A DNA stretch of 60,845 nt from assembly GCF_964228735.1 (NCBI RefSeq), contig NZ_CAXRBQ010000076.1, positions 1 to 60,845 on the forward strand, read 5' to 3'. Made by a program: the position numbers and the translations under genes. Source of the stretch: Pontibacterium sp964228735. GTDB taxonomy: Bacteria > Pseudomonadota > Gammaproteobacteria > Pseudomonadales > Balneatricaceae. Numbering within the stretch: the stretch's first letter is position 1; each line of letters begins with the position of its first letter. Positions 8,077 to 15,343 of this stretch are shown piece after piece. Under the pieces are notes generated by a model. It did no database searches. It was not told the DNA's origin and worked only from the letters and a program-made list of their open reading frames with translations.

Positions 8077-9060
8077 ATGTCGTCAAATCCCCATCCGTTC
8101 GAGACTCTGACCCCCAGCTTTATTCTGGATGCCATTGAAAGTCAGGGCTACTGGAGCGATGGCCGCAGCTTTCCGCTGAACAGCTATGAGAACCGCGTCT
8201 ACCAGGTGGGGATTGAGGATGCCGAGCCGCTGATCGCCAAGTTCTACCGTCCGGGGCGCTGGACCGATGAGCAGATTCTGGAAGAGCACCAGTTCAGTTT
8301 TGAACTGGCGGAGCAGGAGCTGCCGGTCGTCGCGCCGATTGTTAAGGATGGGCAGAGCCTGTTCCAAGCCGGTGGTTTCCGTTTTTCGCTCTTTCCCCGC
8401 AAGGGCGGACACGCACCGGAGCTGGATAATCCCGATAACCTGTTTATCCTCGGTCGCCTGCTGGGGCGTATGCATCTGGTAGGGGCAACACGTCCTTTTG
8501 AATACCGTCCTTCAATTGATGTGCAGAGTTACGGGTATGACAGTGCCGCGTTTGTCAGCGAGCATTTTATCCCTGCGGAGCTGAAAACCTCCTACGACAC
8601 ACTGACCCGTGACATCCTACAGCTGATCGAAGAAAAGATTGCGCAGGTGGGGGATGTACGCCAGATCCGTGTGCATGGAGATTGTCACGGCGGCAACATG
8701 TTGTGGCGTGACGATGCGCCGCATTTCGTGGATTTTGACGATGCCCGCATGGCGCCGGCCATTCAGGATATCTGGATGCTGCTGTCGGGAGGCCGTTCCG
8801 AGCAGTTGTCACAGCTGTCAGAAATCATTGACGGCTACAGCGAATTTAATGATTTCCAACTGAAAGAGTTGCAGCTGATCGAAGTGTTCCGCACCCTGCG
8901 GATTATGAACTACGCTGCATGGCTGGCCCGGCGCTGGGAAGATCCGGCGTTCCCGCACAGTTTTACCTGGTTTAACACGGTAAAATACTGGAGTGAGCAC
9001 ATTCTGGAGTTGCGCGAGCAGTTTGCCGCCCTGCAGGAGCCAGGATTAACGCTTGTTTAA
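8077..9060 (+). CDS. srkA: SrkA/YihE stress-response Ser/Thr protein kinase
   Basis: 327 residues, the family length. It starts with FETLTPSFILDAIESQGYWSDGR and has the aminoglycoside-phosphotransferase-like kinase fold. The catalytic loop HGDCHGGNMLW and the metal-binding FVDFDDARMAPAIQDIWML are intact. E. coli SrkA counteracts MazF-mediated and envelope-stress-induced death and is Cpx regulated. A GAGG ribosome-binding site precedes the ATG. The usual partner dsbA does not follow; the next gene is dnaX after a 107-bp gap with no clear terminator. Confidence 0.9.
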   Translation: MSSNPHPFETLTPSFILDAIESQGYWSDGRSFPLNSYENRVYQVGIEDAEPLIAKFYRPGRWTDEQILEEHQFSFELAEQELPVVAPIVKDGQSLFQAGGFRFSLFPRKGGHAPELDNPDNLFILGRLLGRMHLVGATRPFEYRPSIDVQSYGYDSAAFVSEHFIPAELKTSYDTLTRDILQLIEEKIAQVGDVRQIRVHGDCHGGNMLWRDDAPHFVDFDDARMAPAIQDIWMLLSGGRSEQLSQLSEIIDGYSEFNDFQLKELQLIEVFRTLRIMNYAAWLARRWEDPAFPHSFTWFNTVKYWSEHILELREQFAALQEPGLTLV

Positions 9061-9167
9061 CCCTTTATAAAGCAGCTGTGACTCCGCTTTACGCTGGCTT
9101 TAGCCAAGCCTAAACGGTAGCATAAGCCACTGATTTTCGATTATTTAATCCCCCGTGATGTGAGCCG

Positions 9168-11309
9168 ATGAGTTATCAGGTACTTGCCCGTAAATGGCGT
9201 CCTAAACGCTTTCAGGAGATGGTTGGACAGGAACACGTCCTGAAGGCGCTGGTGAATGCGCTGGACGATGATCGGTTACACCATGCCTATCTGTTTACCG
9301 GCACCCGCGGGGTAGGTAAAACCTCCATCGCACGTCTGTTCGCCAAGTCTCTGAACTGTGAGACCGGCGTATCCTCCAGTCCCTGTGGTGAATGTTCCGC
9401 CTGTCGCGAGATTGCCGAAGGCCGTTTCGTTGACCTGATTGAGGTGGATGCGGCGTCCCGTACCAAGGTGGAAGACACCCGCGAACTGCTGGAAAACGTG
9501 CAGTATGCGCCGACTCACGGCCGCTACAAAGTGTACCTTATTGACGAGGTGCACATGCTCTCCACGCACTCCTTCAACGCGTTGCTGAAGACGCTGGAGG
9601 AGCCGCCTCCACACGTGAAATTCCTGCTGGCGACCACCGATCCGCAGAAGCTGCCGGTGACGATCCTGTCCCGCTGTCTGCAGTTCAACCTGAAGAACAT
9701 GATCCCGGAACGGATCGTGGACCACCTGAAGTTTGTCCTCGGTGAAGAGAGCGTCAGCTACGAAGAACCCGCCCTGTGGTTGCTGGCCCGTTCGGCTGAC
9801 GGCTCCATGCGTGATGCGATGAGTCTGACCGACCAGGCGATCGCGTTTGGTGCCGGTGAAGTGAACGAAGCCGATGTACGTGCCATGCTTGGTACCATCG
9901 ATACCCGTCTGGTTTACCGCATGGTGGAGTGCCTGGTCGACCAGGACGCGCAGGGTTTGCTGGATGCGGTTAACGATCTGGCCCAGTTCTCACCGGACTA
10001 CAACACTGTGTTGGGCGATCTGATCAGCTTGTTGCACCGCATTGCCGTGGGGCAGGCACTACCAAGTGCGGTAGATAACAGCATGGGTGACAAGGAGCAG
10101 GTGCAGAACCTGGCTTCCCGCATGCGTGCGGAAGACCTGCAGCTGTTCTACCAGATTGCGCTGATGGGGCGTAAGGATCTGCCATTTGTGCCGGATTCGC
10201 GTGAAGGTCTGGAGATGATTCTGCTGCGTATGCTGGCATTCCGTCCGGCAGACGCTGCACCTACAGGGCGTCCGGCTAATGCGGGTGATGCTGTACAAGC
10301 AGCTCCGAGCCCGTCAACAGCACCTGTACCAGCAGCTCCGGTTAAGCCACAGCCAGAGCCTGCAGTCAGTGCTCCGGTAGAACCACAACCGGCACCCGTA
10401 GCCGCGCCGGTTCAGGAGGCCCCAAAACCTGAACCGCAGCCAGCGCCGCAACCCGCAGCCCAACCTGAGCCGCAAGCGCAGCAGCCGGCACCACCGGCTC
10501 CGCAATCTGCTGCTCCAGCGCCTCAACCGCAGCCCCGTCCGGAACAAGAACCTAAACCGATGCCGCCTGCCGCGCAGGAACAGGCACCACAGGCGATGTC
10601 TGCGGCACCGCAGCCGCCTGCGCACACCATGGATGACGTTCCACCATGGGAAGATGCAGACATCCCAGCGGATGACTACGACAACGGCTATCAGGACCTG
10701 CCGCCGGCGCAGGGGAGTCAGCCAGGAAAAAAGCCTGAAGCTGTTCCATCCGCGGCCCCGTATGCGGCCGCTGACCCGGTTGTTGCCGCTCCGCCACCAG
10801 TAAGTGAAACTCCGCTACAGGAAGGCGCGCAACAGCTGCCAACCGAAGCTGCGATCTTTGAGCCGCTGAAACACAACCTGCAACTGGCGCAGGACGGCGG
10901 TGATCTGCCGCTACAGGTAGACGGTTTGCAGGTGGATCACTGGGTGCGCCTGGCAAGTATTATCGGCCTGACCGGCATGACCGCCAGCCTGGCCAACAAC
11001 CTGTCGCTGGAAGCGGTGAACGGCAATACGCTGACCTTCCACTACACCGTCGAACAGAAAACACTGCTCAACGATGTACAGCAGGAACGCATTGTTACTG
11101 CGCTCAATAATTATTTTGCAGCCTCCCTTGAGGTAGAATTTAGACAGGATTCGCAAAGCCGCGAAACGCCAAGCCTGTATATGCTGCGTAAGAAACGTGA
11201 GCGGCTGGCGCTGGCCGTGGAGTCGATTCAGACCGATGAAACAGTCAAACGCCTGCAAGAACACTTCGATGCTGAGATCGATCTCGCATCCGTAGAACCG
11301 ATTGATTGA
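9168..11309 (+). CDS. dnaX: DNA polymerase III subunits tau/gamma
   Basis: 713 residues (tau). Clamp-loader AAA+ module: Walker A GTRGVGKTS at 45-53, zinc cysteines C64, C73, C76 and C79, DEVH box LIDEVHML, and sensor LSRC. Domain III runs to about residue 365. A very long Pro/Ala/Gln-rich linker (about 365-520) leads to the tau-specific domains that bind DnaB and the polymerase core. A slippery heptamer at 10727-10733 would produce a 523-residue gamma. It starts the dnaX-ybaB-recR run: the ybaB start is 17 nt past this stop, the arrangement in many gammaproteobacteria. Confidence 0.97.
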   Translation: MSYQVLARKWRPKRFQEMVGQEHVLKALVNALDDDRLHHAYLFTGTRGVGKTSIARLFAKSLNCETGVSSSPCGECSACREIAEGRFVDLIEVDAASRTKVEDTRELLENVQYAPTHGRYKVYLIDEVHMLSTHSFNALLKTLEEPPPHVKFLLATTDPQKLPVTILSRCLQFNLKNMIPERIVDHLKFVLGEESVSYEEPALWLLARSADGSMRDAMSLTDQAIAFGAGEVNEADVRAMLGTIDTRLVYRMVECLVDQDAQGLLDAVNDLAQFSPDYNTVLGDLISLLHRIAVGQALPSAVDNSMGDKEQVQNLASRMRAEDLQLFYQIALMGRKDLPFVPDSREGLEMILLRMLAFRPADAAPTGRPANAGDAVQAAPSPSTAPVPAAPVKPQPEPAVSAPVEPQPAPVAAPVQEAPKPEPQPAPQPAAQPEPQAQQPAPPAPQSAAPAPQPQPRPEQEPKPMPPAAQEQAPQAMSAAPQPPAHTMDDVPPWEDADIPADDYDNGYQDLPPAQGSQPGKKPEAVPSAAPYAAADPVVAAPPPVSETPLQEGAQQLPTEAAIFEPLKHNLQLAQDGGDLPLQVDGLQVDHWVRLASIIGLTGMTASLANNLSLEAVNGNTLTFHYTVEQKTLLNDVQQERIVTALNNYFAASLEVEFRQDSQSRETPSLYMLRKKRERLALAVESIQTDETVKRLQEHFDAEIDLASVEPID
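10711..10771 (+). promoter_or_regulatory. dnaX: Programmed -1 frameshift signal in dnaX
   Basis: Heptamer A AAA AAG at 10727-10733 is in the phase required (codons GGA AAA AAG). A Shine-Dalgarno-like AGGGGAG at 10711-10717 lies 9 nt upstream. After a one-base slip the next codons are GCC then TGA (10736-10738), giving gamma of 523 residues. A GC-rich hairpin (arms GCGGCC/GGCCGC, 10752-10757 and 10766-10771) lies 18 nt downstream. E. coli dnaX uses the same heptamer, an internal SD about 10 nt upstream, and an almost immediate stop. Confidence 0.8.
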
Positions 11310-11326
11310 ATTTTGAGGATATCCCC

Positions 11327-11653
11327 ATGATGAAAGGTGGAATGGGCAACCTGATGAAGCAGGCCCAGAAGATGCAGGAAAACCTGCAGAAAGCACAGGA
11401 AGAGATCGCTAAGGCAGAAGTGACCGGCGAATCCGGTGCGGGTCTGGTTAAGATCACCATGAACGGTCGCCACGACGTACGTGTGGTTGAGCTGGATGAC
11501 AGTCTGATGGAAGAAGACAAAGAGATCCTGGAAGACCTGATTGCTGCAGCGGTAAACGACGCTGTACGTAAGGTAGAAACCAACACTCAGGAGAAAATGG
11601 CAAAAGTAACTGGCGGTATGCAGATGCCTCCAGGCTTCAACATGCCGTTCTAA
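11327..11653 (+). CDS. ybaB: YbaB/EbfC nucleoid-associated protein
   Basis: 108 residues from the first of two tandem ATGs at 11327 (MMKGGMGNLMKQAQKMQ), preceded by TGAGGAT; the alternative start is 11330. It matches E. coli YbaB closely along its length, ending MQMPPGFNMPF. YbaB dimers bind DNA and are usually encoded between dnaX and recR, as here. The next gene, recR, begins 4 nt after the stop, so translation is probably coupled. Confidence 0.95.
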   Translation: MMKGGMGNLMKQAQKMQENLQKAQEEIAKAEVTGESGAGLVKITMNGRHDVRVVELDDSLMEEDKEILEDLIAAAVNDAVRKVETNTQEKMAKVTGGMQMPPGFNMPF

Positions 11654-11656
11654 CCG

Positions 11657-12256
11657 ATGTCGTTCAGTCCTTTACTGCAACAGCTGATCACTGCACTGCG
11701 CTGTCTGCCGGGTGTAGGCCCTAAGTCTGCCCAGCGGATGGCGTTTCACCTGCTGGAACGTGACCAGCAGGGTGCGCTGTCATTGGCTGAGTCGCTGGAG
11801 CTGGCGATCGAAAAGATTGGCCGCTGCTCCAGCTGCCGTACCCTGTCGGAAGAGGAAACCTGTGAGATCTGTTCCTCCTCCAGCCGTGACAAGGGATTGC
11901 TTTGTGTACTCGAGTCACCGGTTGACCTGTTTGCGGTGGAGCAGACCGGTGGTTTCGGCGGTTACTACTTTGTGCTCGGCGGTCACCTGTCACCGATCGA
12001 CGGCATTGGCCCTGAAGACCTGGGTATCGACCAGCTGCTGGAGCGGGTGCGTTCCGGAGAGGTACGCGAACTAATCCTGGCGACCAACCCAACGGTCGAA
12101 GGGGAAGCTACTGCACATTACATTGCCGAGCAGGTTCGTGACCTGGATATCAACGTGTCACGCATCGCCCACGGTGTCCCTGTCGGAGGCGAACTGGAAT
12201 ATGTGGACGGAGGCACCCTGGCGCACGCGCTGGCGGGCCGACGCTCACTGCTGTAG
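11657..12256 (+). CDS. recR: Recombination mediator RecR
   Basis: 199 residues, family length. Helix-hairpin-helix LPGVGPKSAQRMAFHLL, C4 zinc finger (CSSCRTLSEEETCEIC), then a Toprim domain (LCVLESPVDLFAVEQTGGF to ILATNPTVEGEATAHY) and a C-terminal Walker B-like segment. RecR works with RecFO to load RecA on gapped DNA. It is the third gene of the dnaX-ybaB-recR unit. Confidence 0.97.
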   Translation: MSFSPLLQQLITALRCLPGVGPKSAQRMAFHLLERDQQGALSLAESLELAIEKIGRCSSCRTLSEEETCEICSSSSRDKGLLCVLESPVDLFAVEQTGGFGGYYFVLGGHLSPIDGIGPEDLGIDQLLERVRSGEVRELILATNPTVEGEATAHYIAEQVRDLDINVSRIAHGVPVGGELEYVDGGTLAHALAGRRSLL

Positions 12257-12278
12257 GGCGCAAGCCTAAGGAAGTCGT

Positions 12279-13463
12279 ATGAGTCAGACCCCCGCTGCCT
12301 ATGACTGGCAGGTGCTGGAAGCTTCAGCCGATCAGCCGATCGTCATCACCGATAATGCCAGCCTCGCCAAATGGTGCGAACATTGGCAGACGTTGCCGAT
12401 GGTGGCGCTGGATACCGAGTTCCAGCGGGTTGAGACGTTCTACCCGATTCCTGGGCTGTTTCAGCTGGCGGATGATCAGCGCTGTTACCTGATTGATCCT
12501 CTGGCTGTCACTGATTTTGAGCCGCTGAAAGCCCTGTTCCGCAATCCGGACGTCCTGAAGGTGCTGCACGCCGCCACCGAGGATCTGGAACTGTTCCAGA
12601 ACAGTTTGGGGGTGTTGCCCGAGCCGGTATTTGATACCCAGGTTGCCGCAGCGATCCTCAACTGGGGCTTCTCCATGGGCCTGCAGCGTATGCTGCAGAG
12701 CGTACTGGGCGTCGAAGTCGGCAAGCACGAAACCACGTCTGATTGGTTGCGCCGCCCGCTGACCGCCAGCCAGGAACACTATGCCGCCCTCGATGTAGCG
12801 TACCTGCCAGCGATCTGCCAGAAGCAGAAAGACGCACTTGAAGCCCGTGGCATGTTAGAATGGCTCCAGCAGGAAAGCGACGCCATGCTGAAGCAGGCGG
12901 TTGACGAAGATCCGGAAGGGGCCGAGTACTACAAACGTTTCACACAGATGTGGACGTTGCCGCCCCATAAGATCGCAGCACTTCGGGATCTGACCGCGTG
13001 GCGTGAGCAAACCTGCCGTTCCCGCGATGTACCCCGAAACCGTATTCTGCGTAACCAGGCCCTGCTGGAGATTGTTAACCAGTGGCCAAAGAACAACTTT
13101 GAACTCTCCCGTGTGGATGAGATCAAGCGTGCGATCATTCGCAATGACGGTGCGCAGATACTGTCTTTCCTGAAAAATGCACAGAAAAGTGCGGAAGAGA
13201 ACCCGCCCGAGCCGATTCTCCGACCGCTGCCGTATTTCTGGAACAAACCGTTGAAGAAGCTCAAAGCGATTGTGCGTGAGTGTGCCGCCGACCTGGATGT
13301 GGCACCGGAGATCATGCTGCGCAAGAAAGAGCTGGATGCGCTGATCCGTTCCGGTCTGGATGATAACAACTACCAGATGCCTGAAGCGGTCAGCCCATGG
13401 CGTGCTAGAGCAGTGGGTGACAAACTGCTGGCTGCCCTGAAAGAGATTGGGAAACGAGACTGA
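12279..13463 (+). CDS. rnd: Ribonuclease D
   Basis: 394 residues. The N-terminal DEDD exonuclease domain shows Exo I VALDTEFQRVETFYPIPGLFQL, Exo II VLHAATEDLELF and Exo III HYAALDVAYLP. HRDC-type domains follow (KIAALRDLTAWREQTCRSRDVPRN and a second copy nearer the C-terminus). RNase D trims the 3' ends of tRNA and other stable RNAs. It begins 22 nt after recR, with AAGGAAG ahead of the ATG. The stop overlaps the ycgL start (TGATG), indicating translational coupling. Confidence 0.96.
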   Translation: MSQTPAAYDWQVLEASADQPIVITDNASLAKWCEHWQTLPMVALDTEFQRVETFYPIPGLFQLADDQRCYLIDPLAVTDFEPLKALFRNPDVLKVLHAATEDLELFQNSLGVLPEPVFDTQVAAAILNWGFSMGLQRMLQSVLGVEVGKHETTSDWLRRPLTASQEHYAALDVAYLPAICQKQKDALEARGMLEWLQQESDAMLKQAVDEDPEGAEYYKRFTQMWTLPPHKIAALRDLTAWREQTCRSRDVPRNRILRNQALLEIVNQWPKNNFELSRVDEIKRAIIRNDGAQILSFLKNAQKSAEENPPEPILRPLPYFWNKPLKKLKAIVRECAADLDVAPEIMLRKKELDALIRSGLDDNNYQMPEAVSPWRARAVGDKLLAALKEIGKRD

Positions 13464-13750
13464 TGAAAATTTGTTCTGTATTCAAAAGCTCCCGTAAGGA
13501 CGAAATGTACCTGTACGTGGACAAGCGCGATCAGTTGAACCGCGTACCTGAAGCCTTGCTGGAGCTGTTTGGCGCGGCCCTGCACGTGATGGATATGCCG
13601 CTGACCGAAAAGCGGGAGCTGGCCCGTGTGGATACCGCAAAGGTGTTGTCCGAGATCGACGAAAAAGGTTTCTTCCTGCAGATGCCGCCGCCAAAAGACG
13701 ACTACATGCTGGACCTGCACCAAGACCGTCCGGAAACCGGAGTTCGCTAA
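13463..13750 (+). CDS. ycgL: YcgL domain protein (UPF0745/DUF709)
   Basis: 95 residues starting MKICSVFKSSRKDEMYLYVD, with the conserved KRDQLNRVPEALLELFG and a tail GFFLQMPPPKDDYM, all typical of YcgL. It is a small alpha/beta protein of unknown biochemical role, consistently next to rnd in pseudomonads and relatives. The start shares one base with the rnd stop, and ycgN begins directly after its stop. Confidence 0.93.
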   Translation: MKICSVFKSSRKDEMYLYVDKRDQLNRVPEALLELFGAALHVMDMPLTEKRELARVDTAKVLSEIDEKGFFLQMPPPKDDYMLDLHQDRPETGVR

Positions 13751-14188
13751 GTGGCGCACGAGGTTTTCTGGCGCAGTAAATCGCTGGATGCGATGAGTCC
13801 GCAGGAATGGGAATCACTCTGCGACGGCTGCGCTTTGTGCTGTTTGCACAAGGTTGAGGATGAAGATACCCAGGAGGTGTTTTACACCACCGTGGTATGT
13901 CATCTGCTTGATTTTGATAACTGCCACTGTACCCGTTACGAAGATCGCTGCACGCTGGTACCGGATTGCGTCAAACTGCGTCCGGAAGATGTGGAAGCGT
14001 TCCACTGGTTACCACCAAGTTGTGCCTACCGCCTGATCCATGAAGGTAAGGAACTGCCGGATTGGCACCCGCTGGTTAGCGGTCGTCAGGAGACGGTGAT
14101 CGAGTCCAATGCATCGGTACTGAGCTACTACGAAGTGAAAGACAACGAGATCCGCGAAGAGGATTTTGTTGATTACATTATCGACTGA
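13751..14188 (+). CDS. ycgN: YcgN (UPF0260) cysteine-cluster protein
   Basis: 145 residues from a GTG start that directly follows the ycgL stop, with GGAG upstream. Cysteine motif CDGCALCCLHK near the N-terminus and further CHLLDFDNCHCTRYEDRC and CVKLRP cysteines define the YkgJ/UPF0260 type Zn- or Fe-S-binding cluster. The C-terminus has the conserved LPDWHPLVSGRQETV. The function is unknown. It is the last gene of the dnaX-to-ycgN run, followed by a strong terminator. Confidence 0.92.
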   Translation: MAHEVFWRSKSLDAMSPQEWESLCDGCALCCLHKVEDEDTQEVFYTTVVCHLLDFDNCHCTRYEDRCTLVPDCVKLRPEDVEAFHWLPPSCAYRLIHEGKELPDWHPLVSGRQETVIESNASVLSYYEVKDNEIREEDFVDYIID

Positions 14189-14207
14189 GTAGCGACCGTA
14201 AGATCCA

Positions 14208-14246
14208 AACAAAAAAGCCCTGGCTGTGCGCCGGGGCTTTTTTGTT
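14208..14246 (+). terminator. Strong rho-independent terminator after ycgN
   Basis: A-run, stem of about 11 bp (AAAGCCCTGGC against GCCGGGGCTTT with small imperfections), short loop, then TTTTTTGTTTT. It ends the dnaX-to-ycgN cluster. Confidence 0.92.
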
Positions 14247-14308
14247 TTGAATGTCCCGTCCTGAAATAGTGTCAACCTATATCAGGACAAGACAGAAAAG
14301 TGTGATGT

Positions 14309-14339
14309 GTTGGGCAACGCTTTGCGTTGGCCAACCTAC
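14309..14339 (-). repeat. 31-bp palindromic repeat, family A copy 2 (inverted)
   Basis: On the minus strand it reads GTAGGTTGGCC, inner hairpin AACGC-AAA-GCGTT, then GCCCAAC. It forms a head-to-head pair with the copy at 14360-14390, separated by 20 nt, like a BIME made of two REPs. Confidence 0.85.
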
Positions 14340-14359
14340 TGGGAAGGCACGGTTCTATT

Positions 14360-14390
14360 GTAGGTTGGCCTTCGCCCAGCGAAGCCCAAC
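14360..14390 (+). repeat. 31-bp palindromic repeat, family A copy 3
   Basis: GTAGGTTGGCC, inner hairpin TTCGC-CCA-GCGAA, then GCCCAAC. Same length and outer arms as the copies at 492-522 and 14309-14339. Confidence 0.85.
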
Positions 14391-14410
14391 AATTCCCATA
14401 AATCTTACTA

Positions 14411-15139
14411 TCACCCTATCCGCAGCAACTGCCCCATTGCCGCTACATCATCGTTGGTGCTTTCGCTCCAACCGCTGATACCCAGCTTCTCCAATACCTG
14501 TGAACCCTTGTCACACTCCTTCATCGACAGCAGAGCCATCGACAGGCTATCAGCCAGTGCGCGGTGGGATGGTTTTACCAGCATCTGTGCATACACCAGG
14601 TTCAGCTTGCTGCTGCCCAGCAGCGAGAGGTTGCCCCGTGAAAGCGGGTTCAGCTCGTCATAGAAGTTTTTACTGAAAAAGGCGTAGGCCTCCGGGGTGC
14701 TCTGCAGTGCTTTCAAAACATGCATCCAGCCGTTCTTGCTGGTGATGGAGCCAGGTTTGATCCCTTTCTTCGCCAGTAGGGTGAGGCCTAAACGGGTGGT
14801 AACGTTGTTGCCACAGGTGATCACCTCGGCACCCTGCAGGCCTTTCAGGGACGCAGAGCTGTTTTCTGCATGGGCCGCAAACGCAACTTCTTCCGACTGG
14901 TTCTCTGGGCGACACACCGGGATATAGGAGGCTTTGTTGCTCAGCAGCACCGCTTCCGTTGGCGGGGAAAAAACAATGTCCGCCTGATGCATGCGGCTGC
15001 GGAAATCGGCCATATCAAAGGCCGTATCCAGACCGATGGTTTGCTCCAGTGTACGGCTGAGGTACACCACGAATTCGTACCAACGCTCGGAGTTGTTGGC
15101 GGTGTCGGCAGGTGCTACCAGAAGCTTCAGCTTACTCAC
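14411..15139 (-). CDS. PhnD-like periplasmic-binding-fold protein without export signal
   Basis: 242 residues from a GTG at 15139 with GGAAGA 6 nt upstream. The fold signature is that of phosphate/phosphonate-type substrate-binding proteins (LKLLVAPADTANNSERW, then ADIVFSPPTEAVLL, then VITCGNNVTTRLGL, then GSITSKNGWMHVLKALQ). No signal peptide or lipobox is present, and the frame upstream of the GTG offers none. No ABC permease or ATPase is nearby. A cytosolic ligand-binding or sensory role is possible, but the ligand cannot be inferred. An out-of-frame 10-codon ORF overlaps the GTG, which may couple translation. Confidence 0.65.
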   Translation of the reverse strand: MSKLKLLVAPADTANNSERWYEFVVYLSRTLEQTIGLDTAFDMADFRSRMHQADIVFSPPTEAVLLSNKASYIPVCRPENQSEEVAFAAHAENSSASLKGLQGAEVITCGNNVTTRLGLTLLAKKGIKPGSITSKNGWMHVLKALQSTPEAYAFFSKNFYDELNPLSRGNLSLLGSSKLNLVYAQMLVKPSHRALADSLSMALLSMKECDKGSQVLEKLGISGWSESTNDDVAAMGQLLRIG

Positions 15140-15343
15140 GGTCTGTCTTCCATGTCTGAGAAAGTCATAAAAAGTTGTCAGATCCTAACATTAAATTCCG
15201 GGCAGTTTGACCTGCAATTGGCGCAATTTTGGCCAGGATTTGTCTTATGGCAACGGAAAAACACCAAGCCTGAGATTAACGGCTAATACCTATAGTGGCA
15301 CAATAGCGGGTCTGACTTTTCACCCTGGAATTTATCCCGATTC

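Noticed and set aside
9061..9167. Possible 4.5S RNA (ffs) upstream of dnaX, where I looked because of its position in some pseudomonads
   Set aside because: The conserved SRP core (GGTCAGGTCCGGAAGGAAGC) is absent.
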